Source of the DNA: Bacillota bacterium
GTDB lineage: Bacteria; Bacillota; DTU030
NCBI GenBank assembly: GCA_012842325.1
Contig: DUTA01000002.1
Location: 1 to 7,671 of the forward strand
Direction: 5' to 3'
Length of the DNA stretch: 7,671 bases
Shown here: piece by piece, positions 1 to 7,259 of the stretch
Layout of the letters: the number at the start of each line of letters is the position of its first letter
Numbering within the stretch: position 1 is the stretch's first letter
Notes under the pieces: model-generated
What the model was told of the DNA's origin: nothing
Seen by the model: only the letters and a program-made list of their open reading frames with translations
Databases searched by the model: none
Program-made: the position numbers and the translations under genes

Positions 1-26
1 GCGATGTCTACGCCATCGCTCTTCAT
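1..26 (-). CDS. 5' end of a leftward gene, possibly rimP (partial)
   Basis: Only the first eight codons and part of a ninth are in the window. An ATG at 26-24 opens a frame reading MKSDGVDI and continues past the edge. It is preceded by a good Shine-Dalgarno site, AAAGGAG (minus strand, 42-36), 9 nt from the ATG. It follows polC by 106 nt on the same strand with no leftward terminator between. In Firmicutes the gene after polC is very often rimP (ribosome maturation factor), followed by nusA, so rimP is the best guess from gene order. The residues visible are too few to confirm the family. The start and its ribosome-binding site are seen; the identity is inference. Confidence 0.45.
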
Positions 27-68
27 GAGACCTCGCTCCTTTCTGTCTATCTGTTGGTGCGAGGTCTC
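27..68 (-). promoter_or_regulatory. Perfect 10-bp inverted repeat abutting a start codon
   Basis: GAGACCTCGC (27-36) and GCGAGGTCTC (59-68) are exact reverse complements separated by 22 nt. In the leftward transcript the 3' arm ends directly at the ATG at 26, and the AAAGGAG site lies at the loop/stem border, so the hairpin sits between Shine-Dalgarno and start codon. This could modulate translation of the next gene. Read on the plus strand, the stem is followed by TATTTTTAT (69-77), which would also fit an intrinsic terminator for a rightward gene ending outside the window. The sequence does not decide between the two. Confidence 0.6.
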
Positions 69-132
69 TATTTTTATCTCCACACGCGTTTTTCCTGCCA
101 CCGCCTACCAAAACTTTACGCTAACGCCGCCA

Positions 133-3100
133 TTACTCGGCAAATAACAGCAGTTGATCCGTCTCCGGCAAATGGGCCAGACAGCCGCTCCGGCGCAGGG
201 CCTCAATGACATTCCTGCTTAACCTGGCCCTGATCCTCAGGTCCTCCACGGAAGTAAACGGCCCCTCTTCCCTGGCCTGAACTATGTTATTGGCAGCCCC
301 TTGCCCGACACCGGGCAGGGCAGTAAAAGGAGGCAGCAGGCCGGTGGGTGTAATCTGGTACACACGGCTGTCCGATTTATTTAAGTCTATCCTTCTGAAC
401 TTATAACCCCGGGCATACATCTCCAGGGCCACCTCCAGGATCGGGAGGAGGCTTTTTTCCTTGGGTGAGGCCTCATTTCCCTTTTTGTCAATGGCCGCAA
501 TGTGGCGGCGGATTCCCTCCAACCCGCCGTCCGTGAGGGTAATATCGAAGTCATTGGCCCGCACGGTAAAGTAAGAGGCATAGAAGGCTTCGGGATAATG
601 CACCTTGAACCAGGCAATGCGAAAAGCCATCATGACGTAGGCTACCGCATGGGCCTTCGGGAACATGTACTTTATCTTCTGGCAGGAGTCGATATACCAC
701 TGGGGTATACCGACGTCCTCCATTATTTTTATGTCCTCTTCCGCCAGCCCCTTACCCTTGCGGACCCGTTCCATGATATTAAAGGCATGGCGGGCCGGAA
801 CCCCCTTTTCCAGCAGGAAGGTCATGATATCATCCCGGGTTGAGATAACCTCCGAGAGGGTGGCTGTCCCGGCCCGGACGTATTCCTGGGCGTTGTTAAG
901 CCAGACGTCGGTACCGTGGGAAAGGCCGGATATCCTGACCAGTTCGGCGAAGGTGGAAGGCCTCGTCTCTGCCAGCATCTGCCTGACAAAGCGGGTGCCA
1001 AACTCGGGGATCCCGATGGTGCCGATGGGAATGTCAAAGAGCTCCGGATCCAGACCCAGGTCACCCAAACCGGAAAAAATGGCCATGGTGCCGGGGTCAT
1101 CGAAGGGAATTTTCTTTACATCGACCCCCGTCAACTCCACCAGCATCCTCAGGACGGTGGGATCGTCATGGCCGAGGAGGTCCAATTTCAACAGCCGACT
1201 GCTGATGGCATGGTAATCAAAGTGGGTGGTGATTACCCCGGCACTCTTGGCATCGGCCGGATACTGGATGGGAGTAAACTCAAAAATGTCCCGCCCGGAA
1301 GGTATAATCATCAAACCGCCGGGATGCTGTCCTGTGGTCCTCTTTATGCCCGTGCAGGCCTTTACCAGGCGGTCGATTTCCACACTGCGGGGTTTCTGCC
1401 CCTTCTCGGTGAAATAACCTTTGACAAAGCCATAGGCGGTCCGGTCAGCAATGGTGGAAATGGTGCCGGCCCGGAAGACCTTGTCGGAGCCAAAGAGCTC
1501 CTCGGCATATTGGTGAATAAGGGGCTGGTACTCGCCGGAAAAGTTTAGGTCAATATCGGGGACCTTGTCCCCTTCAAAGCCCATGAAAACTTCGAAGGGA
1601 ATATTGTGCCCATCCCGCACCAGTTCCCGTCCGCAGCGGGGACAAGCCCTGGCAGGGAGGTCAAAGCCGGAGCCAACGCTGCCGTCGGCAATAAAGCTGC
1701 TGTAGCGGCAGTGGGGGCACCGGTAGTGGGGGGGCAGGGGATTTACTTCGGTGATGCCGCACATGGTTGCCACGAAGGAAGAACCAACGGAACCCCTGGA
1801 ACCAACCAGGTAGCCGTCAGACAGGGATTTGGAGACCAGTTTGTGGGCGATCAAGTAGATGACGGCAAAACCATTGCCGATGATGGCCGCCAGTTCCTTC
1901 TCCAGCCTGTCGGCAACCAGGGGCGGCAATGGCTCCCCGTAAAGTTCCTTGGCCCTGGCAAAGGCCATGGAACGTATCTGCTCCTCGGCTCCCGGAATCT
2001 GCGGGGCATGGAGGCCGTCGGGTATCGGCCTGACTTCGTCGATGAGGGCAGCGATCTTCCGGGGGTTTTCCACCACCACTTCCCGGGCTGCTTCTTCACC
2101 CAGATAGCTGAATTCCGCCAGCATCTCCTCTGTGGTCCGCAGATACAGGGGGGGTTGATGCTCAGCGTCCTCAAAGCCCTGGGCCGTGAGGAGGATGCGG
2201 CGGAGCAGGGCATCTTCCGGTTCCAGAAAATGCACGTCCCCGGTGGCGACAACGGGCAGCCCCAACCGCTTCCCCAGGGTATACAGCTCCCTGTTCATGG
2301 TCAGGAGGCCCTCCCGGTTGATCCTGCCCTCCCTGATCAGAAAAGCATTGTTGGCCCAGGGCTGGATCTCGATATAATCATAGAAGCGGGCAATTTCCGC
2401 CAATTCTTCCCCCCTCAGGCCCTGCAAATAGGCCTGGATCAATTCCCCCGCCTCACAGGCCGTACCCACGAGGAGATTATCCCGATAAGCCAGCAAAGCC
2501 TCCCGGGGAATGCGGGGCACCCGATAAAAGTGTTCAAGATGGGATAAAGATACAAGCCGATAGAGATCCTGCAGTCCCCTTTGATTCTTGGCCAAAAGGA
2601 TGATGTGGAAGGCCTTTCCCCGGTCCTGCCCCTGATTTACCATATATCCTTCAACACCGTACAAAACCTTGATACCGTACTTTTTGCCGAGGGCATATGC
2701 TTCCGGATAGGCCTGCAGTACACCGTGGTCGGTAATGGCCACTGCCTGGTGCCCCCACTGTTTCAGGGTGGCAAAGAGATCCTCGAGGCGGACGGTGGCA
2801 TCCAGGGCACTCATTTGGGTGTGAAGATGAAGCTCCACCCTCTTCTCCCCTTCTGTTTCCATCCGCCTCCGGGCCGGGATGAGGGTTATGTCCGAGGCCC
2901 ATAAAACTTCCTCCCCCGAATACCGGTCTTCTTCCAAAGAACCCCTGACCAATAGCCAGACATCCCTGCGCTGGCAGGCCTGTTCGATGGCCTTTCCTTT
3001 CTCAGAATTGCAGAAGAGCTTTACGGCAATGGAATCGGTCCGGTCGCTGATTACTATGGTAAAAAGGCTTCTATCCGCCTTTACTGGCCGGCACTCCCAC

Positions 3101-3816
3101 CCAAGTACTTCCCCGGCCACAACAAAATCGCCCATTGTTCCCCTGACCTGTTCCAGGGGCAGGGGCTCGTCGGAGACGGGTTTTCCCACCAGGGGCAGGG
3201 GCAGTTTTTCCTCTTCCCGGCTTTCCCCCCGGACCAATTGGGCCAGGAATTTTCTGGCTTCCTCCTCCCTTCTCTCTTTGAGGGCTAACCCTTTGTCCTC
3301 CCATTCCAGGTTCAGGGCTTTCAGTTTAACCAAAAGTTTCTTCCCGAAAAGACGGAGGAAAAAGTTCTCCAGTTGTCTCTGTTTTTGCTGCAATAATTCG
3401 GCGAGAAAGGGGGAGGGAAGGATAAGGCAAAGGCAATCATTACCTTCTATTTGATAAGAAATTGCTTCCTCGCAGCCCTGTAAAAAAGGGAATTCATCCT
3501 CCAGGCTCTGGCAGATACTGAGCCACTCCTTTTCTAGCCCTTCCTGCCAGGGTCCCCGGACCCGGGGCAGCACCATCGTCCTGAACTCTGCCTGGCAGGG
3601 AAAATGTTGGGCCAGGGCTTCTGTCAACATATTCAGCCACTGGTCCTGGAGGCCGGCATGGGCGGCAAAATAGAGGCAAATCTCCTTTCCCGTGGAGCAT
3701 ACCTCCACCCGCAGGAGATTCCGGCGTAAAATTTCCCGGGCCTCCCGGGGCAGGGGTAAAGTGGCCAGTAATCTGGAATAGGGAGTTTCCCCTTCTTTTC
3801 TAACCAGTGCCGTCAT
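133..3816 (-). CDS. polC: DNA polymerase III alpha subunit PolC lacking the exonuclease domain
   Basis: Gram-positive-type replicative DNA polymerase, 1227 aa. The order is N-terminal domain (about 1-200), OB fold (about 225-315), PHP first half (327-393), PHP second half (401-530), polymerase core, and C-terminal HhH. PHP metal-ligand candidates are H330, H332, D339, H364, E389, H404, C454, D527 and H529. A zinc knuckle has C700, C703, C725 and C728. The palm aspartates are D754 and D756 (in PDIDLNFSGEYQ) and D879 (KLDLLGHDD). The HhH lies near 1160-1195, and QLLLF (1221-1225) is a clamp-binding tail. Classical PolC is about 1430 aa because a DEDD exonuclease is inserted inside PHP. Here GVEGYMVNQ runs straight into KAFHIILLAKN, so that domain is absent, with no frameshift. 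The start ATG follows AGGGAGGA (3829-3822). The stop of mgtC is 18 nt upstream, so the two should share a transcript. Confidence 0.97.
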   Translation of the reverse strand: MTALVRKEGETPYSRLLATLPLPREAREILRRNLLRVEVCSTGKEICLYFAAHAGLQDQWLNMLTEALAQHFPCQAEFRTMVLPRVRGPWQEGLEKEWLSICQSLEDEFPFLQGCEEAISYQIEGNDCLCLILPSPFLAELLQQKQRQLENFFLRLFGKKLLVKLKALNLEWEDKGLALKERREEEARKFLAQLVRGESREEEKLPLPLVGKPVSDEPLPLEQVRGTMGDFVVAGEVLGWECRPVKADRSLFTIVISDRTDSIAVKLFCNSEKGKAIEQACQRRDVWLLVRGSLEEDRYSGEEVLWASDITLIPARRRMETEGEKRVELHLHTQMSALDATVRLEDLFATLKQWGHQAVAITDHGVLQAYPEAYALGKKYGIKVLYGVEGYMVNQGQDRGKAFHIILLAKNQRGLQDLYRLVSLSHLEHFYRVPRIPREALLAYRDNLLVGTACEAGELIQAYLQGLRGEELAEIARFYDYIEIQPWANNAFLIREGRINREGLLTMNRELYTLGKRLGLPVVATGDVHFLEPEDALLRRILLTAQGFEDAEHQPPLYLRTTEEMLAEFSYLGEEAAREVVVENPRKIAALIDEVRPIPDGLHAPQIPGAEEQIRSMAFARAKELYGEPLPPLVADRLEKELAAIIGNGFAVIYLIAHKLVSKSLSDGYLVGSRGSVGSSFVATMCGITEVNPLPPHYRCPHCRYSSFIADGSVGSGFDLPARACPRCGRELVRDGHNIPFEVFMGFEGDKVPDIDLNFSGEYQPLIHQYAEELFGSDKVFRAGTISTIADRTAYGFVKGYFTEKGQKPRSVEIDRLVKACTGIKRTTGQHPGGLMIIPSGRDIFEFTPIQYPADAKSAGVITTHFDYHAISSRLLKLDLLGHDDPTVLRMLVELTGVDVKKIPFDDPGTMAIFSGLGDLGLDPELFDIPIGTIGIPEFGTRFVRQMLAETRPSTFAELVRISGLSHGTDVWLNNAQEYVRAGTATLSEVISTRDDIMTFLLEKGVPARHAFNIMERVRKGKGLAEEDIKIMEDVGIPQWYIDSCQKIKYMFPKAHAVAYVMMAFRIAWFKVHYPEAFYASYFTVRANDFDITLTDGGLEGIRRHIAAIDKKGNEASPKEKSLLPILEVALEMYARGYKFRRIDLNKSDSRVYQITPTGLLPPFTALPGVGQGAANNIVQAREEGPFTSVEDLRIRARLSRNVIEALRRSGCLAHLPETDQLLLFAE

Positions 3817-3834
3817 GGAATTCCTCCCTTTGCA

Positions 3835-4482
3835 TCATAAATCTTGGATGCTGTAGACCCCCTCGACAGCCATCAGTTTGGTCATAACATCGTCCTTGTC
3901 GCCAGAGTGGGGAAGCTGCACCATCATTTCCACCATAACCGTACCCTTATCGGGCAGCTGCTTGAGTTCAATACCGCGAATATGTACATTCATCTGTCCC
4001 AGGGCAGTTGCCAGTCTGCCCAGCTGCCCGGGGCGATCCATGATCTCTACCTGAAAAGCATGGTGACGGGCACTGCCCGAAAAGGGTTTTTCCAGCCTGC
4101 CCAGGCCCGCCAGGGTAAAGACAACCAGGACACTGGCCACGACAGCGGCAAGATACAGGCCCGAACCCACAGCCAGGCCGATCCCCGCCACCACCCAGAG
4201 GGAAGCGGCCGTGGTCAATCCCCGCACGGAGCTGCCCTCCCGCAAGATGGTACCTGCCCCCAGAAAACCGATGCCGCTGATAACCTGGGCGGCAATGCGC
4301 CCCGGATCGCCGCCGGTGAGGGACAGGGAAACCTGCATGATCAGGGCGGCTCCCAGGGAAACGATGGTATGGGTGCGCAGGCCAGCCGGGCGGTTCAGGC
4401 TCTCCCGTTCCAGGCCAATAATGCCGCCGAGAAGGGCAGCCAGAAGAAGGCGGAAGAAAACGATCAAATGCTCCTGGGCCAT
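3835..4482 (-). CDS. MgtC/SapB family membrane protein with C-terminal ACT-like domain
   Basis: This 215-residue protein has about five hydrophobic segments in its first 130 residues. It also carries the MgtC/SapB hallmarks: GLERE, GLRTHTIVSLGAAL, GIGFLGAGTIL and VRGLTTAASLWVVAGIGLAVG. From about residue 141 a soluble region (VEIMDRPGQLGRLATALGQ) looks like an ACT-type fold, as in longer MgtC homologues. Family members are inner-membrane proteins linked to growth in low magnesium and, in some pathogens, to control of the F-type ATPase; the role here is unknown. An in-frame GTG lies one codon upstream. I chose the ATG at 4482 because GGGGTGAT (4496-4489), an extended Shine-Dalgarno match, is 6 nt from it and only 3 nt from the GTG. 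The gene lies between a glycosyltransferase and polC, an unusual position for it. Confidence 0.92.
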   Translation of the reverse strand: MAQEHLIVFFRLLLAALLGGIIGLERESLNRPAGLRTHTIVSLGAALIMQVSLSLTGGDPGRIAAQVISGIGFLGAGTILREGSSVRGLTTAASLWVVAGIGLAVGSGLYLAAVVASVLVVFTLAGLGRLEKPFSGSARHHAFQVEIMDRPGQLGRLATALGQMNVHIRGIELKQLPDKGTVMVEMMVQLPHSGDKDDVMTKLMAVEGVYSIQDL

Positions 4483-4498
4483 CACATCATCACCCCGC

Positions 4499-4514
4499 TT
4501 CCCTGCCGAGGGAA
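4499..4514 (-). repeat. Small hairpin just upstream of the mgtC ribosome-binding site
   Basis: TTCCCT (4499-4504) and AGGGAA (4509-4514) form a 6-bp stem with a 4-nt loop, two nt upstream of the GGGGTGAT site of the mgtC-family gene. In the leftward transcript a TTTTATTTTT run precedes the stem rather than following it, so it is not a terminator in that direction. It may be a leader element. MgtC leaders are regulated in enterobacteria, but this is too small to claim a homologous device. Confidence 0.3.
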
Positions 4515-4593
4515 AAATAAAACTCCAGTTTATTTACTATGCTGCTCTTGGGGAATTGTGCCATGGCATAACCTGCCAAAAAATAGATAGTAA

Positions 4594-4624
4594 CAACCGG
4601 TCTGCCTGCAAGGGAGACCGGTTG
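4594..4624 (-). terminator. Strong hairpin after the glycosyltransferase gene, possible terminator
   Basis: CAACCGGTCT (4594-4603) and AGACCGGTTG (4615-4624) are a perfect 10-bp inverted repeat. Inside it CCT/AGG adds 3 bp after one mismatch, leaving a 3-nt loop. It begins 30 nt after the glycosyltransferase stop. On the minus strand the stem is followed by TTACTATCTATTTTTTGG, so the T run starts about 10 nt late. This makes an imperfect intrinsic terminator, perhaps partial, or a processing site. No convincing promoter for mgtC was found in the 169-nt gap, so some read-through is likely. Confidence 0.5.
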
Positions 4625-4654
4625 AAACAAAAAGGATTAACAACAGGGCCAGGT

Positions 4655-5284
4655 TCAACCGATTTTGACGCTCTTGACAATTTCCCAGTACATTTTCAGC
4701 CGGGCGCAGAAACCCCGGAGAAAACCCAGCTTTTCTTCTTTCATTACGTGGGTTAAATCGTGGAGGATTACTTCTTTGACTCTAATGCCGCTGTTTTCCG
4801 CATATCTGGTCAGGGCAACCTCGATTCCATACCGGGTTGTATCCATATGGTCTATGCCGTTCAACACACTTTTTTTTACTGCCCGCTGCCCCGACAAAAA
4901 GGGAGCCACCTTCTGGGCAAAATCAGTGGCCAGCCGGCCGTTGCCAAATATCCCCACTGTCATATCTGCCTCGTCGGAAAGAACCGGTTCCAGGAGTGCC
5001 TTTACATGTTCCTCCTTTAAACCGATAAGATCGGCATCTAAAAACAGGATGATATCACCCTTGGAGTAGTCACAGCCAATTTTCATGGCTCCTCCCTTGC
5101 CAATGTTGCGGGGCAGGGCAATGACGGTGACATTGTATTTGAGGGCTACATCCACCGTGTCATCCTCGGAACCATCACTGACGACAATAATCTCATCAAT
5201 CTCCGTCATTCGCTCCAATACTTCCAGGACATTGCCAATCCGCATTCCCTCATTGTACGCGGGAATAATGGCTGCTACCTTCAT
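4655..5284 (-). CDS. Family 2 (GT-A fold) glycosyltransferase
   Basis: This 209-residue protein is a compact GT2 enzyme that should transfer a sugar from a nucleotide-sugar donor. It shows the N-terminal nucleotide-binding strand and loop (VAAIIPAYNEG, 3-13), VVSDGSEDDT (34-43), the PRNIGKGGAMKIG segment (58-70) and the metal-binding DAD triad (83-85, in ILFLDADLIGL). A conserved-looking SGQRA is at 131-135. No transmembrane segment is visible; the tail (about 187-209) is basic and aromatic and could lie on the membrane. It resembles glucosyl-3-phosphoglycerate-synthase-like and polyprenyl-phosphate-sugar-type GT2 proteins, but acceptor and donor cannot be assigned. A longer reading starts at a TTG at 5299. 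I chose the ATG at 5284 because the G-rich GGGGGGGAA stretch just before it (5297-5289) acts as ribosome-binding site and would lie inside the longer reading. It is 91 nt downstream of proS on the same strand. Confidence 0.88.
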   Translation of the reverse strand: MKVAAIIPAYNEGMRIGNVLEVLERMTEIDEIIVVSDGSEDDTVDVALKYNVTVIALPRNIGKGGAMKIGCDYSKGDIILFLDADLIGLKEEHVKALLEPVLSDEADMTVGIFGNGRLATDFAQKVAPFLSGQRAVKKSVLNGIDHMDTTRYGIEVALTRYAENSGIRVKEVILHDLTHVMKEEKLGFLRGFCARLKMYWEIVKSVKIG

Positions 5285-5316
5285 TGGGTTCCCCCCCAAT
5301 TATTGGCGGACATAGC

Positions 5317-5341
5317 ACAGGGGACAGGATAATTCCCCTGT
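5317..5341 (-). repeat. 8-bp inverted repeat in the proS-glycosyltransferase gap
   Basis: ACAGGGGA (5317-5324) and TCCCCTGT (5334-5341) are perfect complements with a 9-nt loop. No T run follows on either strand, so this is not a simple terminator. It could be an RNA processing or stabilising hairpin, or a protein-binding dyad between proS and the glycosyltransferase gene. Confidence 0.45.
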
Positions 5342-5371
5342 ATATTATTCCCCACAGAGGAGGATAATTCC
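5326..5371. repeat. Direct repeat AGGATAATTCC, two copies
   Basis: The 11-nt string AGGATAATTCC occurs at 5326-5336 and again at 5361-5371, 35 nt apart start to start, both in the 91-nt gap between proS and the glycosyltransferase gene. The first copy overlaps the loop and 3' arm of the 5317-5341 inverted repeat. It could be a local duplication or paired binding sites. No function is assigned. Confidence 0.5.
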
Positions 5372-5375
5372 TTCC

Positions 5376-7115
5376 CTAAAGGGAAACCCCCTTTGTCATT
5401 TCCGCCCTGATCAGTTCCTGGAGGGTTGCCACCGCCTCCTCTATATCCACCGGCATGGTTTCACCTGTCCGCCGCTTCTTGATTTCTACCTTGCCTTCCT
5501 GGAGGGAGCGGGAACCGATGGTTACCCGCAGGGGAAAGCCAATTAGGTCGGCATCGTTAAACTTCACCCCGGCCCTCTCATCCCGGTCATCCAGGACCAC
5601 CTCTATGCCGGCTTCCAGCATGTCCCGGTAAAGCCTTTCCGCCACCTTCATTTGTTCCTCAACTCTGCTGTTGACGGGAACCACCACCACCTGGTACGGA
5701 GCTATGGGCATGGGCCAGATGATTCCCTTGTCATCATGGTTCTGTTCTATGGCAGCGGCCATGGTCCGGGGAATACCGATACCATAACAACCCATGACAA
5801 AGGGTTTTTTATTGCCCTTTTCGTCCAGGAAGGTTGCCCCCATGGCCTCGCTGTATTTTGTCCCCAGCTTAAAAATATGGCCGACCTCTATCCCCCGGGT
5901 CGTCTTGAGGGCATGGCCGCATACTTTGCACTTATCACCGGCAACCACCTTATGAATGTCAGCAACCTCTGTGACGACAAAATCCCGCCCGGGATTGACA
6001 TTGACCCAGTGATAATCCGCCCTGTTGGCGCCGCAGACCCCGTTGACTATAGAGGGGACTTCCACATCGGCAATCAGCCGTACATCTTTTAACCCCACCG
6101 GGCCGGCAAAACCCACCGGGGCACCGGTAATCTCCCGGACAGTATCGGCGTCGGCCAGGGCCAGGTGCAGGCAGCCCAGATGATTCTGGAGTTTCACTTC
6201 ATTGACTTCCCTGTCTCCCCGGAGCAAAACAACCACCGGATAATACTCTTCTTTGTCGATGGCCAGGTAAATCAAGGTCTTTATCATTTGTTTCGGATCG
6301 ACGGCCAAAAAGTCAGCCACCTCAGCGATAGTGGTGACACCCGGGGTGGATACCAGTTCCAGTTCCCTCCGGGGCTCCGCACTTTCCGTCACGTCCCTGG
6401 CCGCTTCGGCCCGCTCTACATTGGCCGCATAAGCGCAATTATCGCAGTAGGCTATCTCACTTTCCCCGGTTTCGGCGATGACCACAAATTCATGGGAGGC
6501 GCTGCCGCCGATGGCCCCTGAGTCCGCTTCCACCACCCGGAACTCAAGGGCGCAGCGGCGAAAGACCTCGCTGTAGGCATGATACATTTTCCGATAACTG
6601 ACCTCAAGGCCCTCTTCATCCTTATCAAAGCTGTAGAGGTCTTTCATGGTAAATTCCCGCCCGCGGATCAGGCCGAAACGGGGGCGGATCTCATCCCGGA
6701 ATTTTGTCTGGATCTGGTAAAGGAGGAGGGGAAGCTGCCGGTAGGAACTCACCTCCCGCCGGACCAGGTCGGTTATAACCTCCTCGTGGGTGGGGCCGAG
6801 GCAGTAATCCCGCTCATGTCTGTCCTTTAAACGGAATAACTCCTTGCCGTAAACATCCCAGCGCCCGGATTCCAGCCAGAGGTCCGCCGGATGCAGGGCC
6901 GGCAGCAGGAGCTCCTGCCCGCCCTGTTTATCCATTTCTTCCCTGACAATCCTTTCGATTTTTTGCAACACCCTCTGGGCCAGGGGCAGGTAAATATAGA
7001 TCCCTGCCGCTATTTTTCGGATCATGCCCGCCCGCAACAGGTATTGGTGGCTGATGGTTTCCGCCTCCGCCGGCACCTCCCGCAGGGTGGGGGCAAAGAG
7101 TTGGGACATTCTCAT
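5376..7115 (-). CDS. proS: Prolyl-tRNA synthetase, bacterial type with editing domain
   Basis: Cytoplasmic class II aminoacyl-tRNA synthetase (579 aa) that charges tRNA-Pro with proline. The N-terminus (MRMSQLFAPTLREVPAEAE) matches bacterial ProRS. The proline-site loop GPTHEEV is at 108-114, motif 2 (KFRDEIRPRFGLIRGREF) at 138-155, and motif 3 (GCYGIGIPRTMAAA) at 442-455. The inserted YbaK-like editing domain lies at about 225-405 and includes K279 in PKQMIKT, a position tied to editing in the E. coli enzyme. CxxC pairs at 224/227 and 396/399 flank this insert and may bind zinc. The anticodon-binding domain starts at about 470 (APYQVVVVPVN). The frame stays open 53 codons upstream to 7274, but that part is T-box leader. 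The ATG at 7115 follows AAGGAGG by 8 nt. It is the first gene of the leftward group. Confidence 0.98.
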   Translation of the reverse strand: MRMSQLFAPTLREVPAEAETISHQYLLRAGMIRKIAAGIYIYLPLAQRVLQKIERIVREEMDKQGGQELLLPALHPADLWLESGRWDVYGKELFRLKDRHERDYCLGPTHEEVITDLVRREVSSYRQLPLLLYQIQTKFRDEIRPRFGLIRGREFTMKDLYSFDKDEEGLEVSYRKMYHAYSEVFRRCALEFRVVEADSGAIGGSASHEFVVIAETGESEIAYCDNCAYAANVERAEAARDVTESAEPRRELELVSTPGVTTIAEVADFLAVDPKQMIKTLIYLAIDKEEYYPVVVLLRGDREVNEVKLQNHLGCLHLALADADTVREITGAPVGFAGPVGLKDVRLIADVEVPSIVNGVCGANRADYHWVNVNPGRDFVVTEVADIHKVVAGDKCKVCGHALKTTRGIEVGHIFKLGTKYSEAMGATFLDEKGNKKPFVMGCYGIGIPRTMAAAIEQNHDDKGIIWPMPIAPYQVVVVPVNSRVEEQMKVAERLYRDMLEAGIEVVLDDRDERAGVKFNDADLIGFPLRVTIGSRSLQEGKVEIKKRRTGETMPVDIEEAVATLQELIRAEMTKGVSL

Positions 7116-7123
7116 ACGCGAAC

Positions 7124-7130
7124 CCTCCTT
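7124..7130 (-). promoter_or_regulatory. proS ribosome-binding site
   Basis: AAGGAGG on the minus strand, 8 nt before the ATG at 7115. It fixes the proS start and rules out the 53-codon upstream extension, which runs through the T-box antiterminator/terminator region. Confidence 0.93.
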
Positions 7131-7227
7131 GTTATTTATTTGTACTTCTTTTCCCAAGAGCGCCCCGCAGGGACCTTTCTTACTTTCCTCCTCCAATAAC
7201 CCGCTTTTTTTGTCCTGACAAACCACA

Positions 7228-7259
7228 AGCCCCCCGCCCCCTGGCAGGGACGAGAGGCT
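7228..7259 (-). terminator. T-box intrinsic terminator upstream of proS
   Basis: On the minus strand AGCCTCTCGTCCCT (7259-7246) pairs with GGGGGCGGGGGGCT (7241-7228) through all 14 positions, allowing G-U pairs, around the loop GCCA. It is followed by TGTGGTTTGTC, a broken T run. It lies 4 nt after the T-box core. The ACC of the core can also pair with the GGU just after the stem, which would make terminator and antiterminator exclusive. Confidence 0.85.

Noticed and set aside
1..19. GCGATG/CATCGC 6-bp inverted repeat with 7-nt loop at the left edge
   Set aside because: Short, cut by the edge and inside the likely coding start of the next gene; not enough to call a structure.
1606..2547. 313-codon plus-strand reading frame
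   Set aside because: It lies wholly antisense to polC, whose frame shows full homology through this region. The translation is low in recognisable motifs and typical of a shadow of a GC-rich gene.
4558..4567. TGCCATGGCA palindrome with nearby TGGCAC, considered as a sigma-54 promoter or operator before mgtC
   Set aside because: The TTGC element required at the -12 position is missing, and a 10-bp palindrome alone is weak evidence.
3844..4590. 248-codon plus-strand reading frame
   Set aside because: It is antisense to the MgtC-family gene, which has clear family motifs and membrane segments. The shadow translation is rich in His, Gln and Gly with no domain.
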